A stretch of 64,000 bases of DNA, from assembly GCA_038534195.1 (NCBI GenBank), contig JBCAXE010000001.1, positions 76,157-140,156 of the forward strand. The letters run 5' to 3'. The position numbers and the translations under genes were made by a program. Source of the DNA: JAJFFW01 sp038534195. GTDB taxonomy: Bacteria > Pseudomonadota > Alphaproteobacteria > Caulobacterales > Parvularculaceae. Shown in pieces: positions 1 to 8,482 of this stretch. The notes under the pieces are model-generated. The model worked only from the letters and a program-made list of their open reading frames with translations, searched no databases and was not told where the DNA came from. The stretch's first letter is position 1. The number at the start of each line of letters is the position of its first letter.

Positions 1-1130
1 TCGGGTGTGGGGCCTATAAGCACCACGTGCCGGCGACAGTCGACCATATCATTCAGCGTTCGGAGTTTTTAACGTCTTATACGCCGTACCAACCGGAAAT
101 CGCGCAGGGGACGCTCCAGTATTTATTCGAGTTTCAGACCCAGGTCGCCGCGCTGTTTGGAATGGATGTGGCGAACGCCTCGATGTATGACGGATCGACC
201 GCGTGCGCGGAAGCGGCGCTGATGGCGAAGCGCGTGACGAAGCGCAGTAAGGTGATCTTGTCCAGCGCGCTCCACCCGCACTATGCCTCGGTTACACGGA
301 TGAATTCTGAATTGATCGGCGATACAATCGACATAGCGCCCTTTAATGCGTCGGGCGACGAAGACCTTGCGAGCCTCATTGACGACCACACCTCGTGCGT
401 TATTGTTCAGAACCCTGACGTGTTCGGAAATCTGCGCGATTTAACACCGCTAGCCGAGGCTGCGCACGCGAAAGGCGCCTTGTTGATCGCTGTCGTTACA
501 GAAGTTGTTTCGCTCGGTGCGATTAAAAGCCCTGGAGAAATGGGCGCCGATATTGTCGTCGGCGAGGGGCAGTCGATCGGTAATTCTCTGAATTTTGGCG
601 GGCCCTATGTGGGGCTGTTCGCAACGCGACAAAAATATGTGCGGCAAATGCCTGGGCGCCTGTGCGGTGAGACCGTCGACACCGAGGGCAAACGCGGCTT
701 CGTTTTGACGCTTTCGACCCGCGAACAACACATTCGCCGCGACAAGGCGACTTCGAACATTTGCACGAACTCCGGTCTGTGCGCCCTTGCATTCACGGTT
801 CACATGACACTGCTTGGCGAGGTAGGGCTTCGACGTCTGGCGGCGCTAAACCACGAAAAGGCCTGCAAGACTGCGGAAGCGCTAGGCGCCGTCGACGGCG
901 TCGAACTTATCAACAGCGCGTTTTTTAATGAATTCACCGTGCGGCTGCCAGTCCCAGCCCACGGTGTGATCGAAAAATTGGCTGCGAACGGTGTCCTCGG
1001 CGGCGTCGCAGGCGGACGTCTGTGGGCGGACGAAAAAGACGCACAAAACCTTCTCATCGTGGCGGCCACTGAGTGCGCCAGCGATGCTGATATCGAAGCA
1101 TTAGCGGCCGGTTTGAAGGGGGCTTTCTAG
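1..1130 (+). CDS. gcvPA: Glycine dehydrogenase (decarboxylating) subunit 1, 5'-truncated
   Basis: This is the N-terminal half of the split P-protein of the glycine cleavage system, which decarboxylates glycine with PLP and passes aminomethyl to the H protein in the cytosol. Reading is open from base 3 with no start, and the first visible residues (GCGAYKHHVPATVDHIIQR) match the family region well inside the protein, so I infer that roughly 70-80 residues lie outside the window. 375 residues are visible. The TPYQPEIAQG and MYDGST blocks are typical of the family. The stop is 2 bases before the gcvPB start, so the two subunits are co-transcribed. The family assignment is firm; only the 5' end is missing. 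Confidence 0.95.
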   Translation, partial: GCGAYKHHVPATVDHIIQRSEFLTSYTPYQPEIAQGTLQYLFEFQTQVAALFGMDVANASMYDGSTACAEAALMAKRVTKRSKVILSSALHPHYASVTRMNSELIGDTIDIAPFNASGDEDLASLIDDHTSCVIVQNPDVFGNLRDLTPLAEAAHAKGALLIAVVTEVVSLGAIKSPGEMGADIVVGEGQSIGNSLNFGGPYVGLFATRQKYVRQMPGRLCGETVDTEGKRGFVLTLSTREQHIRRDKATSNICTNSGLCALAFTVHMTLLGEVGLRRLAALNHEKACKTAEALGAVDGVELINSAFFNEFTVRLPVPAHGVIEKLAANGVLGGVAGGRLWADEKDAQNLLIVAATECASDADIEALAAGLKGAF

Positions 1131-1132
1131 TC

Positions 1133-2710
1133 ATGGCGATGAACTCACAAGGGCGTCCCACAAGCGCATCTGCTACCGAAAGTTCAACGCAGGAAACAAC
1201 AACTGGCAATCGCGGCTTGCAAATCGAAGAGTCCCTGATTTTTGAAAAAGATGCGTTCGCACAAACGGGTGTCGATTTACCGCCAGTTGAGGGCGGAGGA
1301 AATCGGCTTGGCGGTTTGGAGCGGCGGTCTGATATCAATTTGCCAGGCCTTTCTGAGCCTGAAACCATGCGCCATTTCGTGCGGCTTTCTCAAAAGAACT
1401 ATGCGATCGACATGGGGCCGTTTCCGCTCGGCTCTTGCACAATGAAACATAATCCGCGGCTGAACGAAAAAATGGCGCGCATTCCGGGTTTTGCCGATAT
1501 TCATCCGCTGCAACCGCAGTCGACCGTTCAGGGCGCGCTCGAGTTAATCGATACGTTGGCGCATTGGCTTAAAGAAATGACCGGCATGCCCGCGGTCGCC
1601 ATGTCGCCGAAAGCCGGCGCCCATGGTGAACTCTGTGGCATGATGGCCATCAAGGCGGCGATCGAAGCGCGCGGCGAAGGCGACACCCGCACGCGCGTTC
1701 TGGCGCCGGAGTCAGCTCACGGGACCAACCCGGCGACGGCGGCGCAATGCGGCTTCAAGGTCGATGATATTCTCGCTGACGCCACAGGCCGGGTCGATCT
1801 CGCCGCGTTGAAAGAAAAATTAGGCCCGGATGTCGCCGGCATCATGGTGACGAACCCAAACACATGCGGTCTTTTTGAGCGCGACATCCGCGCGATCGCA
1901 GACGCGGTTCATGAAGCGGGCGGCTATTTCTATTGCGACGGCGCGAATTTCAACGCCATCGCGTGTAAGGCGCGCCCGGGAGACCTTGGCGTCGACGCAA
2001 TGCACATTAATCTGCATAAGACGTTTTCAACGCCGCATGGCGGCGGTGGGCCTGGGTCGGGGCCGACAGTCTTGTCCGACGCGTTGGCGCCGTTCGCGCC
2101 TATCCCCTACGTTATTCATGATGAAGACGGTTACCACCTTGTGGAAACGCGTGCGGCGGCTCGATCCGAAATTGGCGCGAAGAGTTTTGGCCGGATGACC
2201 GCATTCCATGGTCAGATGGGCATGTTCGTTCGTGCGCTCTCCTACATGATGAGCCATGGCGCGGACGGTGTCAGGCAGGCGGCGGAAGATGCTGTTCTCA
2301 ATGCAAATTACGTCCAGGCGCGGTTACGTAAGGAAATGACGACCGCCTTTGATGGTTACTGTATGCACGAAGCGCTTTTCGACGATCGCTGGCTCAAAGG
2401 TACAGGCATTGAAACAATTGATTTCGCTAAAGCTATGATCGATGAGGGATATCACCCGATGACGATGTATTTTCCCCTTGTGGTCCATGGGGCCATGTTG
2501 ATCGAGCCTACAGAATCAGAATCTAGGCAAGAACTAGATCAATTCTGTGACGCGCTTTTAGCCCTCGCCAAAAAGGCGAAAGCGGGCGATGCGGACTTTT
2601 TCAAGGCCGCGCCCAAGCTTGCGCCACGCAGGCGGCTTGATGAGACGGGCGCCGCGCGCAAACCTGTTTTACGTTGGACGCCGCCGGAACCGGCGCAGGC
2701 GGCTGAATAG
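1133..2710 (+). CDS. gcvPB: Glycine dehydrogenase (decarboxylating) subunit 2
   Basis: This is the PLP-carrying C-terminal half of the split P-protein, 525 residues. The PLP lysine is Lys296 in NLHKTFSTPHGGGGPGSGP, and the block PFPLGSCTMKHNP near residue 98 is also characteristic. Together with gcvPA it forms the glycine-decarboxylating enzyme, feeding one-carbon units to folate. It starts 2 bases after the gcvPA stop, with a G-rich Shine-Dalgarno sequence inside the end of gcvPA. The first 45 residues or so look poorly conserved, so an internal start cannot be excluded. The downstream acyltransferase faces it tail to tail after a 16-base gap with no obvious terminator. Confidence 0.95.
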   Translation: MAMNSQGRPTSASATESSTQETTTGNRGLQIEESLIFEKDAFAQTGVDLPPVEGGGNRLGGLERRSDINLPGLSEPETMRHFVRLSQKNYAIDMGPFPLGSCTMKHNPRLNEKMARIPGFADIHPLQPQSTVQGALELIDTLAHWLKEMTGMPAVAMSPKAGAHGELCGMMAIKAAIEARGEGDTRTRVLAPESAHGTNPATAAQCGFKVDDILADATGRVDLAALKEKLGPDVAGIMVTNPNTCGLFERDIRAIADAVHEAGGYFYCDGANFNAIACKARPGDLGVDAMHINLHKTFSTPHGGGGPGSGPTVLSDALAPFAPIPYVIHDEDGYHLVETRAAARSEIGAKSFGRMTAFHGQMGMFVRALSYMMSHGADGVRQAAEDAVLNANYVQARLRKEMTTAFDGYCMHEALFDDRWLKGTGIETIDFAKAMIDEGYHPMTMYFPLVVHGAMLIEPTESESRQELDQFCDALLALAKKAKAGDADFFKAAPKLAPRRRLDETGAARKPVLRWTPPEPAQAAE

Positions 2711-2726
2711 GCCCTGGAGCCCAAGC

Positions 2727-3824
2727 CTACCACGCGCGATCCGGCCGGATCGTCGGCGTTGCGCGCGCCTTGAATAGCCGGTCGGCCGCTTTCTTGGTGC
2801 GGGCTAGAAGCGGCATTTCCACCCAATAGTGCGCGGCGACGGCGGCGGTGATTCCAAACCCGCCATAGGCGACGACAAGAATGACGTTATCGACTGAACC
2901 TGGGCCCGCAAAGTAGCTCAGCAGTTTCCCGACGATTAGGAACACCGGCACGTGGACGAGGTAAAGCGCATAGGAAATGTCGCCCGCCGCGATCAGATAA
3001 TTGGGTGCTACGGCTGATCGGCTTCGTTCTATCGCGACAGCACCATAGAGCAAGAGCGCGTAGGGGGGCGTAAATATCAGCATACGCTCCATAAATTTTC
3101 CCATCACGGTTGGGTATAGTTCGTTCGCGCCAAGTACAAAAAGCACTGTCAACCACGCAGCGCCAAGTATGAGCGCTTGCGCGCCGAAGGCGACGATGCC
3201 GCGTTTCGCGGCGAGGGCGATAAAACAACCGACAATGAATTCAAGCGTCAGCGCATTTAGCCAAACCTTCGGTCCAGCGCCGAGTGTTCCGAAGTCGGCG
3301 GCCTGCGCCGCTATGACAAAGCCGGCCCAGCTTACGAGAAAGAGCGGCAGAAGACGCCGATGAAATAACAGGAACAGGGCGAAGGCCAGATAGAAGTAGA
3401 TTTCGTGAACGAGCGTCCACCCAACGGGCAGAATGGGGTAATGATCGTTTGGTGCGAGTAGAAATGAGGAAAGATAATTTGGGATTGGCGTGTCTTCGCC
3501 GAACAGGAATTTTTTGCCGGCGTAGAGAAGAATGAGCGCGATTGTGACCGCCCAATACAGCGGATAGATTCGCCCCGCGCGGTTTAACAAGAATCGGGCG
3601 CTTTGGGCGCCGTTGCGGGGCAGATGGTCCGTCACGTGCACCATCACGTAACCGCTGATCAGAAAAAATAGATCGACGCCGGTGACGCCCATAAATAAAA
3701 CATGCGGAAGGATGTCGCCGCCAGCGCCATAATCGCCTTCGGCGCCTTTAATGTGGGCCACAAAAACGAGCAGCGCGGCGACACCGCGAAGCGCTTGAAT
3801 ATTCTGAATTTTACCAGTCATCAC
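2727..3824 (-). CDS. Acyltransferase family 3 membrane protein
   Basis: A 365-residue polytopic membrane protein of the acyltransferase-3 family (OafA/NodX type), which moves acetyl or other acyl groups onto surface sugars or lipids across the inner membrane. The N-terminal IQALRGVAALLVFVAH motif holds the conserved R and H of the family. DLFFLISGYV follows near residue 50, and about ten hydrophobic segments alternate along the chain. The first codon is GTG with ATG directly after it (3821); either could be the start. It is divergent from the glutamate-synthase-like gene across 74 bases. The acceptor substrate cannot be read from sequence. Confidence 0.85.
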   Translation of the reverse strand: MMTGKIQNIQALRGVAALLVFVAHIKGAEGDYGAGGDILPHVLFMGVTGVDLFFLISGYVMVHVTDHLPRNGAQSARFLLNRAGRIYPLYWAVTIALILLYAGKKFLFGEDTPIPNYLSSFLLAPNDHYPILPVGWTLVHEIYFYLAFALFLLFHRRLLPLFLVSWAGFVIAAQAADFGTLGAGPKVWLNALTLEFIVGCFIALAAKRGIVAFGAQALILGAAWLTVLFVLGANELYPTVMGKFMERMLIFTPPYALLLYGAVAIERSRSAVAPNYLIAAGDISYALYLVHVPVFLIVGKLLSYFAGPGSVDNVILVVAYGGFGITAAVAAHYWVEMPLLARTKKAADRLFKARATPTIRPDRAW

Positions 3825-3898
3825 GTATGGCTTTCACGGCTTGCCGTCGTCATTGAAACCCCCATAATCGCCGCAGGCAACATTGAAGGGCGGGTCTC

Positions 3899-5413
3899 AT
3901 GAACATTTTCACGGAATGGACCATGGCCGGGATCAATTTCCTGGCGTCTGCGTTCGTTTTTGCGGTGGGCCTTGGCGTTCTCGGCGTCATTCTCATGTTC
4001 ATTGTTGATTCGACCCAATCTCGCGACGCCGTGCGGCGCAACTATCCTGTCATAGGGCGGTTTCGCTATCTCTTCACCCATCTGGGTGAGTTCTTTCGAC
4101 AGTACTTTTTCGCGCTCGATCGCGAAGAAATGCCGTTTAATCGGGCGGAACGCGACTGGATTTATAAGTCCGCCAAAGGGCGTAACAATACGCAGCCGTT
4201 CGGGTCAACGCGAAACCTGACGATCGTCGGTACGCCAATTTTTGTGAATTGCGCCTTTCCAAAATTAGACGACGAGGCGAGTGACCCGCCCCCGGTCATA
4301 TACGGGCCCTATACGCCAAATCCGTATCACGCATCATCGGTTATCAACATTTCGGGCATGAGTTACGGCGCACTGTCAAAACCAGCGGTTCAGGCTCTTT
4401 CGCGGGGCGCCAAGCTCGCAGGGTGTTGGATGAACACAGGCGAGGGGGCGTTGTCCCCTTTTCACCTGGAAGGCGGGTGCGACATTGTTTTCCAGATTGG
4501 AACGGCCAAATACGGCGTCCGCAATGACGACGGCAGTCTGAACAATGAAAAATTAAAAGCCGTTGCGGCTCATCCCGAAGTGAAGATGATTGAGATCAAG
4601 CTCGCGCAAGGCGCCAAGCCGGGCAAGGGCGGTATTCTGCCAGCTGAAAAGGTCAATCGCGAGATTGCGAAAATCCGGGGAATTCCGGCGAATAAACCAT
4701 CGATTTCCCCGAACCGGCATCCTGAGATTGATAGCTATGCTGATCTTTTAGACTTCGTTGACCACGTACGCACAGTCTCAGGATTGCCGACAGGCATCAA
4801 AATCGTCGTCGGCGCTTATGGCTGGCTCTATGCGTTTTGCGATGAAATCCTCAGGCGCGGCGAACAATCCGCCCCTGACTTCATAACGATTGACGGCGGC
4901 GACGGGGGCACCGGCGCTGCGCCAATGTCGCTCATGGATAATGTGGGGCTGCCATTAAAATTCGCGTTGCCCATGCTCGTCGACATTCTGGAGAAAAAGG
5001 GTCTGAAAGAACGGATCAATGTGGTGGCGTCGGGCAAGCTCGTCACCCCAGCGGAGGTCGCCTGGGCCTATTGCGCGGGCGCCGACGCTGTGAATACGGC
5101 GCGTGGTTTCATGTTCTCAATCGGCTGCATTCAGGCGCTGAAATGCCATACCAATAACTGCCCCACTGGCGTCACCACGCATAAGAAACATCTTCAGGGA
5201 GGGCTGCGGCCAAAAACGAAAGCGCCGCAAGTTGCAAATTTCGTCGAGAAGATGCGCAAGGATGTTGCAATGATTGCGCACTCTTGCGGCGCCGCGCATG
5301 CGCGCGCTCTGAAGCGCTTCCATGTACGCATTGTTCAGCCTGACGGTACGTCCGCCCCGCTTGATGAAATTTGTAACAGGATGGCCCCGGTCCTGGAGCA
5401 GGAACGGTTATAG
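3899..5413 (+). CDS. FMN-binding glutamate synthase family protein, membrane-anchored
   Basis: 504 residues. An N-terminal hydrophobic segment (about residues 10-38) is followed by the FMN-binding TIM-barrel domain of glutamate synthase large subunits. The blocks ISGMSYGALSKPAVQALS, TIDGGDGGTGAAP and CIQALKCHTNNCPTG are visible; the last carries the three cysteines expected for a 3Fe-4S cluster. The glutaminase and GXGXG domains of true GltB are missing, so this is one of the stand-alone FMN proteins of unknown substrate, perhaps related to methylamine-glutamate methyltransferase subunits. Its last 6 bases overlap the convergent serine hydrolase gene. Confidence 0.85.
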   Translation: MNIFTEWTMAGINFLASAFVFAVGLGVLGVILMFIVDSTQSRDAVRRNYPVIGRFRYLFTHLGEFFRQYFFALDREEMPFNRAERDWIYKSAKGRNNTQPFGSTRNLTIVGTPIFVNCAFPKLDDEASDPPPVIYGPYTPNPYHASSVINISGMSYGALSKPAVQALSRGAKLAGCWMNTGEGALSPFHLEGGCDIVFQIGTAKYGVRNDDGSLNNEKLKAVAAHPEVKMIEIKLAQGAKPGKGGILPAEKVNREIAKIRGIPANKPSISPNRHPEIDSYADLLDFVDHVRTVSGLPTGIKIVVGAYGWLYAFCDEILRRGEQSAPDFITIDGGDGGTGAAPMSLMDNVGLPLKFALPMLVDILEKKGLKERINVVASGKLVTPAEVAWAYCAGADAVNTARGFMFSIGCIQALKCHTNNCPTGVTTHKKHLQGGLRPKTKAPQVANFVEKMRKDVAMIAHSCGAAHARALKRFHVRIVQPDGTSAPLDEICNRMAPVLEQERL

Positions 5414-6754
5414 CATTCCCTGCGACGCAACGACGTCGTAAAGTGCCTTGACGACAGGCGAGACAGCTTCGACTGCGGGTTTGCCGCGCGTCATGCCTGT
5501 ACGGACGATCACAATATTATCCGATGGGAAAATAAAAACATATTGCCCTTCGTGACCGGACATTGTGTAGACGTCTTCCAGCAACCCTTTCAACCAGCGT
5601 TCGCGGCCGCTCAAGCCGTCGTAATTGAGCCAGAAATGGCCGCCATAATAACGGTCCGACGCCGCTGTTGGTTCGCGCACAAAAGAGACCCAGTCGGACG
5701 ACAACACTTGTGCGTCGAGCCACTTGCCGTCTTGAACGTAAACCTGTCCGAGCCGCGCCCAATCTCTTGCCGTGGCGTACGCATAGGAGGAGCCGATGAA
5801 ATTCCCCGAAGCGTCGGTTTCCAGAATAAAGCTCGCCGCGCCAATTGGGCCGAAAATAGCTTCGCGTGCGAAATTTTGCAGGTTCGTTCCATTATTGCGC
5901 AAGACGCCGTCTAGCGCACGCGCGAGCAGATTGCTGGTGCCGCTCGAGTAAGAAAAAACTTCGCCGGGCTTGCGCCCGGCCGGCTTATTAGCGGCGACCG
6001 CCGCCATTTCCCTTGATCTGAAGAGCATCTTATTCACATCAGATGCAGTGGAATCATAGACTTCCTCAAATTCTAGTCCGGATTCCATCCGTAACAGATC
6101 GCGCCATGTGATCACGTTGCGCGCGTCGTCGGCCCATTCTGGAATTGGCGCCGGATCCGACAGCGCGAGAAATCCGCGGTCCGCTGCTGCACCGATCAGT
6201 GTTGCTGTCACGCTCTTGGCCATTGACCAGCTCAGAAACGGCGTATCTTTTGAAAATCCGGATGCGTATCTTTCTGCAATGATTTCGCCATTCGCGATTA
6301 TGACGAATGCGCGATGGTTGGCGCTCTCGTCCGCCATCGCTTGGTCAAGAATTCTGTCTAGCGCATCATCGCCGCCACTGACGTTGAATTCTGTTGATTG
6401 TGGCGCCCACCCGGCGGCGCTAAAGTCTACAGTGGCGGGTGGACCCCCGACAGCGAGCGCACATCCGACGCCTTCTCTATAGATCGCTTTTGATGCGCCG
6501 AGGCCTAACAACGACGCGCGAACGACTTTCTTTTCGACGTCGATCTTGTGGCGGATAAAACCGAGGGCGGGCGAAAGTTCATTGAAGTCCTCGGACGCCA
6601 CGGTCGCGGGATCGCGGTTTGCGACAAAGACCTCGGAGCAGACGGTCTTGGCTTTATAGGCGGCGCCGATTTTTGCTGGACTGCTTAGAAGGGCGCTGGC
6701 CCCCAGCAAGAGGAACGCGGCGGAGGCGAATAGAAAAAAGGTCCAGCGCCGCAC
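5408..6754 (-). CDS. Serine hydrolase, beta-lactamase/class C type, exported
   Basis: 448 residues from GTG at 6754, which lies one base after the stop of the upstream 90-residue gene; a longer ATG version (6805) would overlap that gene by 50 bases and is less likely. Residues 3-25 form an uncharged hydrophobic signal or anchor. The active-site SMAK (Ser177, Lys180) and the downstream YSSGTSN give the SxxK and Tyr motifs of class C beta-lactamases and related esterases, so the fold is clear but the substrate (peptidoglycan peptide, ester or lactam) is not. It is convergent with, and slightly overlaps, the glutamate-synthase-like gene. Confidence 0.82.
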   Translation of the reverse strand: MRRWTFFLFASAAFLLLGASALLSSPAKIGAAYKAKTVCSEVFVANRDPATVASEDFNELSPALGFIRHKIDVEKKVVRASLLGLGASKAIYREGVGCALAVGGPPATVDFSAAGWAPQSTEFNVSGGDDALDRILDQAMADESANHRAFVIIANGEIIAERYASGFSKDTPFLSWSMAKSVTATLIGAAADRGFLALSDPAPIPEWADDARNVITWRDLLRMESGLEFEEVYDSTASDVNKMLFRSREMAAVAANKPAGRKPGEVFSYSSGTSNLLARALDGVLRNNGTNLQNFAREAIFGPIGAASFILETDASGNFIGSSYAYATARDWARLGQVYVQDGKWLDAQVLSSDWVSFVREPTAASDRYYGGHFWLNYDGLSGRERWLKGLLEDVYTMSGHEGQYVFIFPSDNIVIVRTGMTRGKPAVEAVSPVVKALYDVVASQGML

Positions 6755-6755
6755 C

Positions 6756-7028
6756 CTAATCGATGGGCCGGAACACAAGCGCCAAAACGACGCCGATGAC
6801 GCCAAAAATCACCCAAAGCGGCAGGCCCATAATGGTGTTCAACGCTTGCGCCACGCCGCCGGGCGCGGCTTCGGCGAGCGCCAGCCCATCCACGCCAAAC
6901 AGACCGAGAATATCAGCGGTCATCCGCATGGTCGGTTTGCCGGATTCCAACGATGAAACCGCATCTGCGCCCAACAGCGCCACAGCAATCGCCACCAAGA
7001 GCCACGCGATAAATCGAAAAGCCGCCAT
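6756..7028 (-). CDS. Small two-helix membrane protein, unknown function
   Basis: 90 residues with two hydrophobic stretches, about 5-22 and 68-85, separated by a loop containing LFGVDGLALAEAAPGG. The start ATG at 7028 has a good Shine-Dalgarno sequence (AGGGGA about 6 bases upstream). It ends one base before the GTG of the serine hydrolase, so the two are probably translated together. I recognise no family. The gene may help or accompany the exported hydrolase, but this is only inferred from position. Confidence 0.7.
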   Translation of the reverse strand: MAAFRFIAWLLVAIAVALLGADAVSSLESGKPTMRMTADILGLFGVDGLALAEAAPGGVAQALNTIMGLPLWVIFGVIGVVLALVFRPID

Positions 7029-7191
7029 AAATAGTCCCCTGAACAGTAAACTAACCCCAAATTAGTCTAACCGATCCTTAGAGTGGTGCAAATCCCTGAC
7101 CAAGGGGCTGGGTTCCGGAAGCCTTGGGAATGGCCGGATCAATACTTGCTTTCGGCTTGCCCGCTGGTGTAGACGAGCGGCTTGGTGTCAA

Positions 7192-7281
7192 GGACAGGTG
7201 GCCGAGTGGTTGAAGGCGCACGCCTGGAACGCGTGTAGGCGGGCAACCGTCTCGAGGGTTCGAATCCCTCTCTGTCCGCCA
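7192..7281 (+). tRNA. tRNA-Ser (anticodon GGA)
   Basis: A 90-base tRNA with encoded CCA. The acceptor GGACAGG pairs with TCTGTCC (one G-U pair). The anticodon stem CACGC/GCGTG encloses the loop CTGGAAC with anticodon GGA. The long variable arm is typical of class II serine tRNA, and the T arm holds GGTTCGAATCC. It reads UCC and UCU codons. It sits at the left border of the photosynthesis cluster. Confidence 0.95.
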
Positions 7282-7605
7282 TGCCGCAATTCTCAGCTCA
7301 ACCGCTGTAGCACCTCAAGCGATTGAGTTCGATGTTTGCGCCTCGCCGACAAAAACATATCGGACAAAAACCCAACCGACGGAAAATTCACCCCAACTAT
7401 CACGACCTGTTATTTGCTAAAGCGATTGAAGTATGCCCATCTATTCCAGTTTTCCCAGCGCGTTGCTACGCAAAGAATCGCGCGGTGGATCACTGTCTAG
7501 CTAATTGATAATAAACAGCGATCGGATCATCTGGTTTGCAACGTTTCGTTAGTTCAGTTATAAGGCCGCGAATAGAATCATCTTGTCCGTTATATGGAGG
7601 ATACT
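7282..7605. other. Intergenic region between tRNA-Ser and the cytochrome gene
   Basis: 324 bases, more AT-rich than the surroundings. A short open frame (7323-7508) has no ribosome site and no recognisable product, so I do not call it a gene. The right end holds a plausible promoter for the cytochrome gene. I saw no PpsR-type palindrome here and no duplicate of the tRNA 3' end. Confidence 0.6.
7536..7563 (+). promoter_or_regulatory. Possible sigma70-type promoter for the cytochrome c gene
   Basis: TTGCAA (7536-7541), a 16-base spacer and TTATAA (7558-7563) would start transcription near 7570, about 36 bases before the coding start. This is pattern matching only. Confidence 0.35.
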
Positions 7606-8385
7606 TTGGCGATTTCGAAATCAAACTTACTGATGTCAGCGCTTGTGGGATCAAGCTGTCTTCTCATCAGCGCATGCGGCGGCTCGGATACGAAAGAGCA
7701 ATCCTCGACAGTCTCCGAAAAAGCTGCCGAAGTCGCAGATGACACAGCTGAAACCGTATCCAACGCCGCTGATGCTGCGGAAGAAGCCGCGACGGATGCC
7801 GCTGATACAATGACTGACGCGGCGGATGCAATGGAGGACAGCGCCGACAAGGCGATGGACGAGGTTGCGGGCGCGGCCTCCGACACAATGGACAAAGCCG
7901 CTGATACGATGGCGGACATGGCTGACGGCGCAGCTGGAAAAGTGGCGAACGCCGCGAACGAGACTGTCGCCGGAGCGACGGCCGCTGTTACGACCGCTGT
8001 CGCAGACGCGTCCGAAACGGTTGAAGCAGTGGCTGCGTCTGCTGACAGTGAAGCCGCTTCTGCATACGCCGCACTTACTGGCGATGCGGCGAAAGGCAAA
8101 ACTGTCTTTTACAAATGCCTGTCGTGCCATTCCGTTAAGGAAGGTGAAAACAAACTCGGCCCGTCCTTGTACGGGATCGTCGGTCGTCAAGCAGGCTCGA
8201 TTGAAGGTTTTAACTATTCCGACGCGAACAAAAATTCGGGCATTACTTGGACCGAAGATGTGATGTTCGCCTACCTGGAAAATCCTCAAGCATATATTCC
8301 AGGCACGCGCATGATTTTCCCTGGTCTGCCGGCTGAACAGGATCGCGCAGACGTCATCGCTTATTTGAAATCTGTCCCGGAATAG
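7606..8385 (+). CDS. Lipoprotein-anchored class I cytochrome c with Ala-rich tether
   Basis: 259 residues from TTG at 7606, chosen because GGAGG lies 5 bases upstream; an ATG at 7594 overlaps that ribosome site. Residues 2-23 are a lipoprotein signal ending in LISAC (lipidated Cys24). Residues about 36-145 are a low-complexity Ala/Asp/Met tether with rough 7-residue periodicity (DAADTMT, DAADAME), probably a long helix. The C-terminal 100 residues are a c2-like domain: haem motif CLSCH (171-175), GPSLYGIVGR, and Met236 in GTRMIFPG as the sixth ligand. I infer a periplasmic electron carrier tethered to a membrane, possibly the donor to the reaction centre, since pufC is absent. It is followed by a strong terminator. 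Confidence 0.88.
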   Translation: MAISKSNLLMSALVGSSCLLISACGGSDTKEQSSTVSEKAAEVADDTAETVSNAADAAEEAATDAADTMTDAADAMEDSADKAMDEVAGAASDTMDKAADTMADMADGAAGKVANAANETVAGATAAVTTAVADASETVEAVAASADSEAASAYAALTGDAAKGKTVFYKCLSCHSVKEGENKLGPSLYGIVGRQAGSIEGFNYSDANKNSGITWTEDVMFAYLENPQAYIPGTRMIFPGLPAEQDRADVIAYLKSVPE

Positions 8386-8409
8386 AGATTGCAAAACCTG
8401 GTCTAGAAA

Positions 8410-8436
8410 GCCGCCGGTGACCCCGGCGGCTTTTTT
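8410..8436 (+). terminator. Rho-independent terminator after the cytochrome c gene
   Basis: The perfect 8-bp stem GCCGCCGG/CCGGCGGC with loop TGACC is followed by six T. It separates the cytochrome transcript from bchI. Confidence 0.88.
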
Positions 8437-8482
8437 GTATTTCGGCGCGGCATCTCGTAGGCTTTCGGAAAAAGGGTAGATC

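Noticed and set aside
7323..7508. 61-codon frame after tRNA-Ser
   Set aside because: No Shine-Dalgarno sequence and no coding character; left as intergenic.
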